In this document: piece after piece, positions 20,430 through 28,468 of the stretch | Position numbering within the stretch: position 1 is the stretch's first letter | Layout of the letters: every line of letters starts with the position of its first letter | Virus record (IMG/VR): IMGVR_UViG_3300025083_000129 | Location: 1-32,228 of that record | Source of the DNA: a virus | Reading direction: 5' to 3' (one strand) | Length of the DNA stretch: 32,228 nt | The notes under the pieces: model-generated | What the model was told of the DNA's origin: nothing | What the model saw: the letters and a program-made list of their open reading frames with translations, nothing else | The model's database searches: none | Program-made: the position numbers and the translations under genes

Positions 20430-22343
20430 ATGATAAGCAACTACCTACCAACAGATTACCAAAACTTTATAGCACTCTCTCGCTATGCAAGATGGAAAGA
20501 CGATGAACAACGCAGAGAGAATTGGGGTGAGACAGTAGACAGATACTTTAGTTACATGACTAAGCATCTTAAAGATAATCACAAATATGATTTGACAAAA
20601 GCATTAAAAGAAAAACTAAACACTCAGATAATGAATCTAGGTGTTATGCCTAGTATGCGAGCTTTGATGACATCAGGTCCTGCTTTAGATAGATGTCATG
20701 TAGGTGGTTACAACTGTAGTTATATACCTGTAGATAGTCCACGTTCATTTGATGAATGTATGTACATACTTATGTGTGGCACAGGTGTTGGTTTTTCTGT
20801 TGAACGTGAGAATGTAGATAAGTTACCCATAGTCAATGAGCACTTTGAGGACAGCACTACTATCATAACTGTTGGTGACAGCAGACCGGGTTGGGCAAAG
20901 GCATTGAGAGAACTTATTGCTATGTTATATGTAGGACAAGTGCCTACTTGGGATGTGTCACAAGTGAGACAGGCAGGTGCAAGACTTAAGACATTTGGTG
21001 GTAGAGCATCAGGACCTGCACCATTAGTTGAATTATTTCAGTTCTGTATACAAAAGTTCAAGGGTGCTAAAGGCAGAAGACTATTTCCTATTGAGTGCCA
21101 TGATATTATGTGCAAGATAGGTGAGGTTGTAGTTGTAGGTGGAGTACGTAGGTCTGCTCTTATATCCTTGTCTAACTTAGGTGATGACCAAATGAGACAT
21201 GCTAAGTCAGGTCAATGGTGGGAGAATGAAGGACAGAGAGCATTAGCTAATAACTCTGTAGCATTTAAAGGTAAGCCTGAGATGGGTACATTCATGCGAG
21301 AGTGGACATCCTTATATGAATCTAAGTCAGGTGAACGTGGTATCTTTAATAGACAAGCTGCCCAAGTTAAAGCATCTGAGAATGGTAGACGAGAAACTAA
21401 CCATTACTTTGGTTGTAATCCATGTAGTGAGATTATTCTTAGACCATATCAGTTCTGTAATCTTACAGAGGTAGTGTGTAGAGTTACAGATGGCTTAGAA
21501 TCCTTGAAAGAAAAGGTACGTATGGCTACAATCTTAGGTACATTCCAATCAACTCTTACTAATTTTAAATACTTACGTAAGATATGGAAGGACAATACAG
21601 AGGAAGAAAGACTATTAGGAGTTTCCCTAACAGGTATTCTTGACTGTCCTATATGGACACCTGAAATCTTAGAGATATTAAGAGATGTAGCAGTAGAAAC
21701 TAATAAGAAGATGTCTAAAGACTTAGGTATTCCACAGTCAACTGCTATAACTTGTGTCAAACCTAGTGGTACAGTTAGTCAATTAGTTGACAGTGCTTCA
21801 GGTATTCATGCTAGACATAATGACTATTACATCCGAACTGTACGTGGTGACAACAAAGACCCACTCACACAGTTTATGAAAGATAATGGTATACCAAGTG
21901 AGCCATGTGCCATGAAGCCTGACAGTACGACTGTGTTCAGCTTTCCTATGAAGTCACCATCTGGTGCTACGACTAGGACAGAGATGTCTGCTATAGAACA
22001 GCTAGAGTATTGGCTTATGTTCCAAAGACATTGGTGTGAGCACAAGCCTTCTGTTACTGTATCTGTTAAAGAAGATGAGTGGATGGAAGTAGGAGCATGG
22101 GTATACAAAAACTTTGATGAAGTATCAGGCATATCGTTCCTACCATTTAGTGACCATACATATGCTCAAGCACCCTATCAAGATATAACAGGTGGAGAAT
22201 ATGAGCAGTTATATAAACAGATGCCTGAGTCTATTGATTGGTCTAAGTTAGCAGACTATGAGAAAGAAGATACTACTACAGGTGGTAGAGAACTTGCTTG
22301 TACTGCTGATTCATGTGAGTTCGTTGACATAGAAGCTAGTTAA
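20430..22343 (+). CDS. nrdJ: Class II (B12-dependent) ribonucleotide reductase
   Basis: 637 residues, opening MISNYLPTDYQNFIALSRYA. LDRCHVGGYNCSYIPV (C89, C96) supplies the first redox cysteine region. MCGTGVGFSVER is a substrate-loop motif. FGCNPCSEII holds the thiyl-radical Cys (C332) and Glu (E334). CVKPSGTVSQLVDSASG and the C-terminal CTADSCEF pair that re-reduces the active site complete it. There are no class I iron-binding residues and no small subunit; the layout fits adenosylcobalamin-dependent monomeric reductases. It makes deoxynucleotides for phage replication and needs host cobalamin and a thiol donor; no thioredoxin is in the window. Product (di- or triphosphate) is unclear. Confidence 0.93.
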   Translation: MISNYLPTDYQNFIALSRYARWKDDEQRRENWGETVDRYFSYMTKHLKDNHKYDLTKALKEKLNTQIMNLGVMPSMRALMTSGPALDRCHVGGYNCSYIPVDSPRSFDECMYILMCGTGVGFSVERENVDKLPIVNEHFEDSTTIITVGDSRPGWAKALRELIAMLYVGQVPTWDVSQVRQAGARLKTFGGRASGPAPLVELFQFCIQKFKGAKGRRLFPIECHDIMCKIGEVVVVGGVRRSALISLSNLGDDQMRHAKSGQWWENEGQRALANNSVAFKGKPEMGTFMREWTSLYESKSGERGIFNRQAAQVKASENGRRETNHYFGCNPCSEIILRPYQFCNLTEVVCRVTDGLESLKEKVRMATILGTFQSTLTNFKYLRKIWKDNTEEERLLGVSLTGILDCPIWTPEILEILRDVAVETNKKMSKDLGIPQSTAITCVKPSGTVSQLVDSASGIHARHNDYYIRTVRGDNKDPLTQFMKDNGIPSEPCAMKPDSTTVFSFPMKSPSGATTRTEMSAIEQLEYWLMFQRHWCEHKPSVTVSVKEDEWMEVGAWVYKNFDEVSGISFLPFSDHTYAQAPYQDITGGEYEQLYKQMPESIDWSKLADYEKEDTTTGGRELACTADSCEFVDIEAS

Positions 22344-22501
22344 TGATAGAGGGGAATGAATTACTATGGTGGCAGTGGTGGTTGTTAATCGCCATTTCCA
22401 TCAACACTACAATAAACTTAATAGTTTTCTTTCGTGGTAGGAAGCTACACATACGAGAGTTTTTACATTTGAAACCTAAACCTAAACGGAGTATAAAATG
22501 A
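22343..22501 (+). CDS. 52-residue single-span membrane protein
   Basis: Opens MIEGNELLWWQWWLLIAIST and continues hydrophobic to IVFF, then a very basic tail (FRGRKLHIREFLHLKPKPKR). One membrane span with the positive end inside is predicted. Four tryptophans cluster at the membrane border. The start overlaps the RNR stop (TAATG) and its stop overlaps the next ATG. It could be a lysis or membrane-interaction peptide, but nothing proves it. Confidence 0.5.
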   Translation: MIEGNELLWWQWWLLIAISINTTINLIVFFRGRKLHIREFLHLKPKPKRSIK

Positions 22502-22749
22502 GAGATATGATAATTGGAGCACTTAAAACTAAACTGCTAGGACAGATGAATAGTCATATAGCTAATATAGAAGTTATGATGACTAATCCTGTTGGTGTTG
22601 GAGACCATCCTACTATAATAGATACTATAGAAAAAGAGTTAGCAGCTTTAGATAGTGAGAATGGTAAATTAAATGTTTTAGTAAAGTATTTAGAAAGGAA
22701 TCAAAATGAAGCCATTGAAGAGCAGAAAAAGGAATCCAAATCTAAGTAA
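22498..22749 (+). CDS. Unknown 83-residue helical protein
   Basis: Opens MRDMIIGALKTKLLGQMNSH. Two long helices with a VGVGDHP turn near residue 40 are likely; the second is coiled-coil-like and ends in a Lys/Glu-rich tail. Similar short two-helix proteins are common in phages next to small MazG or RMF-like genes. Function unknown. The next gene starts inside its 3' end. Confidence 0.65.
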   Translation: MRDMIIGALKTKLLGQMNSHIANIEVMMTNPVGVGDHPTIIDTIEKELAALDSENGKLNVLVKYLERNQNEAIEEQKKESKSK

Positions 22750-22948
22750 GTATGATGCACCCTTAAAGATACAGTTTACTAAGGGTATGTCAGACTTCAA
22801 GAGAGGTAAGATTACTAATCCATACCATGCGAATAGTATGCAGTCACGTGAGTGGCTTAGAGGTTTTAACACCTCATTCTACCAAAAGTTAGAGAGAGTA
22901 AAAAGAGATGAAAATAGAAGAAGAAGCGAGGAAGTACATGCAAGATAA
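22706..22948 (+). CDS. Rmf/CrpP-like small protein
   Basis: 80 residues. AAAGGAATCAAA gives a very good ribosome binding site for the ATG, although the gene overlaps the previous one by 44 nt and the next by 41 nt. The core MSDFKRGKITNPYHANSMQS followed by REWLRGFNTSFYQKL resembles the ribosome modulation factor/CrpP fold: Arg-Gly, an N-P-Y turn, then W-x-x-G-F/W. RMF dimerises ribosomes in bacteria, and phage relatives are known with unclear roles. The flanks are very basic. Host-ribosome binding is a hypothesis. Confidence 0.6.
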   Translation: MKPLKSRKRNPNLSKYDAPLKIQFTKGMSDFKRGKITNPYHANSMQSREWLRGFNTSFYQKLERVKRDENRRRSEEVHAR

Positions 22949-23297
22949 ATTGTTTATTGAGGAGATAATAACTCCTGATTTATATGAAAAACTAGCAGGA
23001 TGGACTGCTGTCTTTCCTGAAGACAAAGCACTAGAGTACTTAGCATTAGGTATGACAAGTGAAGCAGGTGAGGTAGCAGGGAAGGTAAAGAAACTTATAC
23101 GTGATGGTGCTGACAAGGAAGACTTTGAAGTAAAGAAACTTGCCATAGCATCAGAGATAGGTGATGTACTTTGGTATTGTGCTATGATGGCAAAGGAGGT
23201 TGGAGTTCCCTTGAATACCATTATGCAAGATAACTTAAGGAAGTTACATGATAGAAAGGAACGTGGAAAACTACATGGCTCAGGCGATGACCGTTAA
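22908..23297 (+). CDS. mazG: MazG-like nucleotide pyrophosphohydrolase
   Basis: 129 residues. The all-alpha NTP-PPase signature is seen as GMTSEAGEVAGKVKKLIRDG (about 48-67, with the E-xx-E metal ligands) and IASEIGDVLWYCAMMAKEVG (about 81-100, E-xx-D), followed by LRKLHDRKERG. MazG enzymes cut NTPs or dNTPs to monophosphates; phage copies may lower alarmones or recycle nucleotides for the RNR nearby. It is the last rightward gene. Its TAA shares the palindrome TTAA (23294-23297) with the stop of the convergent virion gene. Confidence 0.9.
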   Translation: MKIEEEARKYMQDKLFIEEIITPDLYEKLAGWTAVFPEDKALEYLALGMTSEAGEVAGKVKKLIRDGADKEDFEVKKLAIASEIGDVLWYCAMMAKEVGVPLNTIMQDNLRKLHDRKERGKLHGSGDDR

Positions 23298-26200
23298 TCA
23301 GTCTTAGTGGGAAGCTCTTGCTGATTCTTATAAGTTTTAGTTAAGTGTTCAGGTAAATATTCCCAATAAGGAGTTTCTCTTCGTTTTTTAAAGTAGTTTA
23401 ATCCTGCTTTTTTAAATAACTCAATACCATGACTATCAAGAACCATAGCCTTACCATATGCATTAGATGCTTGTTTAATATCTGCAATCATCTTTTTCTT
23501 TTCAGTTGGTAAGGCTCTTTTATATGCTTCAGTTTGTATTAACTCTAATCCATATTGATGAAACTGAGCACCTGTGTAACCCTCTAATATAGAATATTGT
23601 TCTAAATTTAAATCAACCCTAGCACCATCAAATCCCTGTAAAGACATTTTACGTGATGGTCTACTATGAGCATACTCCATTTTAACTAATTCTTGTGCGA
23701 ATGGGTCATCTTTTAATGTATACTCTCTAGTTATACTACCAATAACTTCTTTTATATCCTCATCAAGACCTTGTTTACCATACTGTTCTAAGTACATTAT
23801 TCTACCAAACATATCATGCCTAATAGGTAAGTCTCTCCTAATAAAAGGTATTGAATCTCTTATAACATCTAATGCTGTATAAGTATCTCTTACAAAAGGG
23901 TCACTAGTTCTACCATAAGACCTTAAAATATTTGGTGTCATAGCTCTAGCAGCTTGAGTTGAAAACTTATTTAATGCATAATCAAATGTATTTGTTCCAC
24001 CTTCTACTGCTTTAGCGAATTGGTCTATGTCTTTAGACAGTTGAGCTATGCCTGTTAACATAGCTTTATCAGCTATATTTGACCAAGCCGAAGAAGCAGT
24101 CATTGATACAGCAGTATTTAAATACTTTTCCATACTTGCATATTTATCAGTATCTTTAATAGCTCCCATTTTTTTATATATCATATATATGTCTGCACCA
24201 AATCCTATAGGTGTAGCAAATGGGTCAAAACGATTATAAGTATATGATTTGTTACCAATAGTTACTGCTTTATCTTGATAGCCTAAACCTTGGGTTTTAA
24301 CCATGTCTAGTTTATAACCATCACCTGTTCCTGAAACAACACCTTCAGATGCTAAGTAAGTTCCTAATCCTATTACACCTGAACCTGCAATAACTCTTGC
24401 TATAGCTTCATCTGCTTCTGCTCCACCCTTTGCAATAGCTCTACGGATAGCAGGATTTGCTAATGCAAAGAACGAGTTAGTTAAAGAGTAACCTGCTAGA
24501 TTTAAGGGTGTCCTAACGAAAGGTAGATAAGTAGCAGTTATGTTACCAATAACAGGTATACGTTTTAACTTAGCAACCTGTGATGCAATCTTATTATCTT
24601 TAGTAAATGTAACTCTAGCCGCATCTTCAAGTGCCGCTTTTTCTAGTTCAGCAGGTGTCTTCTTAATTACATTAGATACAAATTCACTATGTTCTTTTGT
24701 TCCTAGCATTAATCCTTTTTTAGCTGCACCTCTATAAGCCTGTTGATACACAAAAGATGACTTAGCTATAGTTTTAAAAAGTGCATCTGTAGCTAATAAT
24801 ATAGCACCCGGAGTTCTTATTACGCCACTCACTATTTTCCTACCAATACCTGCACCCTGTTTAGAACCTGTACCTACTATTTCTTCATATTCACTTCTAC
24901 TCATTCTTTTTAGTTCCGGTGGTAAATCACCATCTTTAAAGGTTTTAAGGAAGTTCTTGGCAGCATTTAAAAGCGATGCACTAGCACCAACATTTCTACC
25001 TACAAATTCACGTAAATAAACTTTATCTTTAGGTTTTTTGAGGAAAGGAGACCTTATTGCACCAACAACTGCTGCTGCAGGGGTTACTATTAAGTTCTCA
25101 TATAGTTGTGTAGCTAAGTTACCTACTGTGTTCACTAGGTATGTACTTGGAGAGGATAGATAGTTGAAATATATTAATTGATTTATCTTATCTGTATTGG
25201 TATCTGTAAATTTATCTTTGAGTAATTTGTTTAGTGTCTCATCTGTGTTATTAGCTAAATTTTGAACTGCTTTATTGACAGAAGATATATCACCACCCAA
25301 TACTGCTGCAGTCAATTCACTAATCTGTTTATTTCTTATGTCGCTATTGCTTCCTACAGGTATATTAAACGCTTGTAATGTCCTACCTGCATTTGCTTTT
25401 AAGTTTAATAGCTTTTCTTGTATAGCTCTGTGTCTAACAACTGCCTTAGCTAGTTGTCCTTGTGCCTGTGTACCACCATTACCTGAAGCAATTAAATCTG
25501 CTATAGATTTAACTTTATCAGCAGATGCAATAAATAACATTCTTGCTGCAGTTGCATACTCAGGCGTACTTGATTTACCTGCTGCTTTAAAAAACTGCTC
25601 AAAGTTGTCTTCACCTAAGCCTAATTCTTTTGCTCTTTTAAGCGTTTCTTCATTAGATGCTCTAGTTCCTGTAGCTTTAGCACCAAGTTTTATATCTTTA
25701 TTTGAAGCAAAGATATTATCAACCATATCTTCAACACCATCATTGACAGTTTCAAATAGTTCTTTACCTTCTTTATTTGTAAACTTTATCTTTAAGTTAG
25801 CACTGCCTATATTGGCTTCATCAAATAATGGGTCAGGTAACAATGCTTTGGAATTTCCTGTATCCTCTAATAAGTCTACAGTTTGATTGACAGCTTTTTC
25901 TTGTCCTACTGCTGTATCTGTATCTTTAGATATAGTCTTACCTAGTTCTTTTCTTATAGGGTCTTTAGAACCTCTAAATAATAACTTAGCTGCTCTAACA
26001 CCTATCTCTACAGGGAAAGCAAGTATAGCATCTTCAGCAGCCATTTTAAATCTTGACTGTAATTCTGTATCCTTTGGATTAGATTTAAGTGCTTCAATAG
26101 CATCATTTACACCCGGAACTTCTGTTAGTTCAGGTATCTCTGCTAAGATGTCAGTTAATCTGCCTTCATCTCCTGCTGATACAAGTTGAGAGCCACCTAC

Positions 26201-26827
26201 ACCATCTAGCACATTAACACCAAACTTCTTTATAGGACCTTTAGGGTCTTTGAATACCTTACCTACTTTAGGTGTTTTTGCTAATAAACCTACTCTAGCT
26301 CCTCTAAATACAACAGTACCTACTACAAAACGTGTTAAGTCTCGTGCTATTTGACCTGCAATAGTTTCATTCTTATCTACTTCAGGCAGCTGTAATGGGT
26401 CATCTGAAGTATATTCTTGCACCTCTTCATCTGACTCTAACTTTTTAATGTTAGGAACAAAATCACTAAGACTAACTTCTCCATCATCATCGCCAAACTT
26501 TATAGAGTACTTAAGTTTCTCAGCTAGTTTATCAGTTAAGTAATCTTGTAGGTTAAGCACTCCTTGTGCTGCATCCCTAGTTCCACCCACTAATGCTCTG
26601 TATGTCTCACTGCCAAATGTAGGTTCTTCTTCTGATTCTAGTTTCTGTTCTTCCTCATAGGCAAGTCTTTCTTTAAGTTGAATGTTATCATTCATCTTGG
26701 CTATGGGGTCACGTGTCTCTGTATTATTTGCAGTTTCACGTAATTTATCTAACAATGATACTGGTTTATTAATATTCTCATCATCAACTTTGTTTGCAGT
26801 TTCACGCAATCTATCTAATACAGACAT
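23294..26827 (-). CDS. Very large virion-associated protein (1177 residues)
   Basis: The N-terminus carries a short duplication, SVLDRLRETANK and SLLDKLRETANN (about 2-13 and 23-34). A hydrophobic, Gly/Ala-rich middle follows, with membrane-like segments near 150-165 and GSGVIGLGTYLASEG (about 830-845). Before it comes NITATYLPFVRTPLNLAGYS, a motif I associate with large phage internal or polyvalent proteins (LPD38-like, uncertain). The C-terminal 250 residues are charged and ordered (RNR of arginine-rich RRDLPIRHDMFGR). Size, placement downstream of fibre and other virion genes, and the lack of enzyme motifs suggest an internal virion or ejection protein that crosses the host envelope. It is the last gene of the leftward late operon in this window. 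Confidence 0.7.
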   Translation of the reverse strand: MSVLDRLRETANKVDDENINKPVSLLDKLRETANNTETRDPIAKMNDNIQLKERLAYEEEQKLESEEEPTFGSETYRALVGGTRDAAQGVLNLQDYLTDKLAEKLKYSIKFGDDDGEVSLSDFVPNIKKLESDEEVQEYTSDDPLQLPEVDKNETIAGQIARDLTRFVVGTVVFRGARVGLLAKTPKVGKVFKDPKGPIKKFGVNVLDGVGGSQLVSAGDEGRLTDILAEIPELTEVPGVNDAIEALKSNPKDTELQSRFKMAAEDAILAFPVEIGVRAAKLLFRGSKDPIRKELGKTISKDTDTAVGQEKAVNQTVDLLEDTGNSKALLPDPLFDEANIGSANLKIKFTNKEGKELFETVNDGVEDMVDNIFASNKDIKLGAKATGTRASNEETLKRAKELGLGEDNFEQFFKAAGKSSTPEYATAARMLFIASADKVKSIADLIASGNGGTQAQGQLAKAVVRHRAIQEKLLNLKANAGRTLQAFNIPVGSNSDIRNKQISELTAAVLGGDISSVNKAVQNLANNTDETLNKLLKDKFTDTNTDKINQLIYFNYLSSPSTYLVNTVGNLATQLYENLIVTPAAAVVGAIRSPFLKKPKDKVYLREFVGRNVGASASLLNAAKNFLKTFKDGDLPPELKRMSRSEYEEIVGTGSKQGAGIGRKIVSGVIRTPGAILLATDALFKTIAKSSFVYQQAYRGAAKKGLMLGTKEHSEFVSNVIKKTPAELEKAALEDAARVTFTKDNKIASQVAKLKRIPVIGNITATYLPFVRTPLNLAGYSLTNSFFALANPAIRRAIAKGGAEADEAIARVIAGSGVIGLGTYLASEGVVSGTGDGYKLDMVKTQGLGYQDKAVTIGNKSYTYNRFDPFATPIGFGADIYMIYKKMGAIKDTDKYASMEKYLNTAVSMTASSAWSNIADKAMLTGIAQLSKDIDQFAKAVEGGTNTFDYALNKFSTQAARAMTPNILRSYGRTSDPFVRDTYTALDVIRDSIPFIRRDLPIRHDMFGRIMYLEQYGKQGLDEDIKEVIGSITREYTLKDDPFAQELVKMEYAHSRPSRKMSLQGFDGARVDLNLEQYSILEGYTGAQFHQYGLELIQTEAYKRALPTEKKKMIADIKQASNAYGKAMVLDSHGIELFKKAGLNYFKKRRETPYWEYLPEHLTKTYKNQQELPTKTD

Positions 26828-26839
26828 ATGTATTACCTT

Positions 26840-27736
26840 TTAATCTAAGCTATCTAGCAAATTATTAACTTTATCTTTACCATAATCTTTTGTTATTCTA
26901 GCTATTTCTGTATTTAATTCACTTTCAGCTTTTCTATCTCCATTCTTAGCTTTATCATATAACTCTTTTATTAAAGATTGGTTTATCGGTAATTTAGAAC
27001 CACCACCTTGATTAATTGCTATAAGTTTATCAAAACTTGGATTTTTTATACGAATCAATCTATTTAAAAGAGCATCTTGTGGCTTTGTTAATCCTTTTTC
27101 ACTAAACTTTAGTTCCTCTAATTGAAGTATTCTTTGGTCTATCGTCATATTTTTATCAGTATCAAACTGTGACCTAACTGAAGTAGGCAAACTACCCGGA
27201 AGTATATTTATATCGCTTCTATCTACTCCTGTATCTAATGTACCCACTCTAGTTTTTATTCCTGATTGTATTCTACTGTCAATATTAGGTGATAATCCTA
27301 TTGCAGCTAAAAGACTATTTTGAGTTGAGCCTACCTTTAAATTACCATAATCAAGTGGTGGCTGATAAGACAGCTTATTGACCACATCTTGAATAGTTAA
27401 TTTATTATCTTGTGCAAACTTAGTTGTGCCATCCCACAATCCATCTGCCTTACCTTTATAGTCTGTGTCTAAGGCTAACTTAGCCATAGTGCTTGATAAA
27501 CCTGCTTTGGCAATAGAAGCAGCTTTAGGCAGACTAAACCCAACGCCAACTAGCATTTCTAGTTCACTCTTAATTCTTTTCTTATCTTTTTTTATTTCTT
27601 CTTGTGTATCAAGAGCTTTCTGAACACCAATCTTAACAGTATCATTTACTATTTTATCAGTCTTAGCAACATCTAAATCTATCTCTTCTTTAGCAGTTGT
27701 TGCAAAGCCTTCTACAAATCCACCCCAAAAACTCAT
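26840..27736 (-). CDS. Probable virion protein, 298 residues
   Basis: Opens MSFWGGFVEGFATTAKEEID, a short amphipathic or membrane-active helix, followed by a long helical region (about 20-115). A Gly/Ser/Pro/Leu-rich part and a helical end (KDYGKDKVNNLLDSLD) follow. Proteins starting MSFWGGFxxGF occur in marine phage tail or ejection modules. The start overlaps the upstream stop (ATGA). No enzyme motif. An internal-core or tail-tube role beside the 1177-residue protein is inferred. Confidence 0.6.
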   Translation of the reverse strand: MSFWGGFVEGFATTAKEEIDLDVAKTDKIVNDTVKIGVQKALDTQEEIKKDKKRIKSELEMLVGVGFSLPKAASIAKAGLSSTMAKLALDTDYKGKADGLWDGTTKFAQDNKLTIQDVVNKLSYQPPLDYGNLKVGSTQNSLLAAIGLSPNIDSRIQSGIKTRVGTLDTGVDRSDINILPGSLPTSVRSQFDTDKNMTIDQRILQLEELKFSEKGLTKPQDALLNRLIRIKNPSFDKLIAINQGGGSKLPINQSLIKELYDKAKNGDRKAESELNTEIARITKDYGKDKVNNLLDSLD

Positions 27737-28233
27737 CCTGCTCTCCTAGCCATTAAACCCATAGGCTCACTCTCTGTTTCAACAGACTGCTCCTCTTCTT
27801 CACTAGTTGTATCACTAGAATCTTTATTTAAGTCTCTTTCCAACTCCTCTAGCACAGATGCTATTGTTGAATCTTCTGTTTCAATTTTTTTATCTCTTTC
27901 CATGCCTGTATTGTACTTAATACCTGCCTTATCAGCAATTAGCATCATCATTTCCATTAGTACAGGTATAACTAACATACCTGTATCAATACTATGTCTG
28001 CCTTCCATAACACCTGATAATTGTATAGTGTTAGCTATTGTGGTTACTGGTACACCAGACTCTAATACTCCTACTAATTGCTTTACAAAAGAATCATCTT
28101 GCATGCGAGTCAGGTAGTCTTGAACCACCTCATCTGTAGTAGTAAGTTTTGCAGGTTGTTGCCAAGGTCTAGCACCTAACTCATGGGTCATTGCCATACC
28201 TGCTCTAGGTGCATCTAATCTAGGCTGTTCCAT
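27733..28233 (-). CDS. Unknown 166-residue virion-module protein
   Basis: I use the ATG at 28233 (MEQPRLDAPRAGMAMTHELG) because GAGGA lies 8 nt upstream; an ATG at 28242 touches that site. A helical middle with a hydrophobic part (TGMLVIPVLMEMMMLIAD, about 75-92) could be membrane-associated. The C-terminal half is strongly acidic (DTTSEEEEQSVETESEPMG), then ends ARRAG. Function unknown; an assembly or scaffold-like role for the acidic tail is speculative. Confidence 0.6.
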   Translation of the reverse strand: MEQPRLDAPRAGMAMTHELGARPWQQPAKLTTTDEVVQDYLTRMQDDSFVKQLVGVLESGVPVTTIANTIQLSGVMEGRHSIDTGMLVIPVLMEMMMLIADKAGIKYNTGMERDKKIETEDSTIASVLEELERDLNKDSSDTTSEEEEQSVETESEPMGLMARRAG

Positions 28234-28450
28234 TACGTTCATCCTCTATTTTCATTAGTATTTTAGCTATTTTTACAGTTTCTTTATTTTCATCTGTATT
28301 ATTTTTTGCATTATTTGGCATTGAACGTCTTAGCATAATACCATCATTTTTGGTATTAGAACTAACTTTATTAGAGTTAGATTCCCTCAGTCTAGCTGTT
28401 AATGCTTTCATGTTTCCATATAATTGTTGTGAAGGATTTGTTAGTGGCAT
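28220..28450 (-). CDS. Unknown 76-residue protein
   Basis: Opens MPLTNPSQQLYGNMKALTAR; Asn/Lys/Ser-rich and apparently disordered in the middle, with a basic helix near the end. AAAAGGAAG lies upstream. Its 3' end overlaps the next gene by 14 nt. Placed between large virion genes, so probably a small structural or assembly protein. Confidence 0.55.
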   Translation of the reverse strand: MPLTNPSQQLYGNMKALTARLRESNSNKVSSNTKNDGIMLRRSMPNNAKNNTDENKETVKIAKILMKIEDERNGTA

Positions 28451-28468
28451 TTTTCTTCCTTTTTTATT

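Noticed and set aside
22324-22352. TTGACA-N17-TAGAGG near the RNR gene end
   Set aside because: Spacing fits and a TG precedes the -10, but only three of six -10 bases match; too weak to list.
25275-25886. Plus-strand open frame of 203 residues
   Set aside because: It lies fully opposite the 1177-residue virion gene, has a Ser/Leu/Ala low-information composition and no ribosome binding site; typical antisense shadow.
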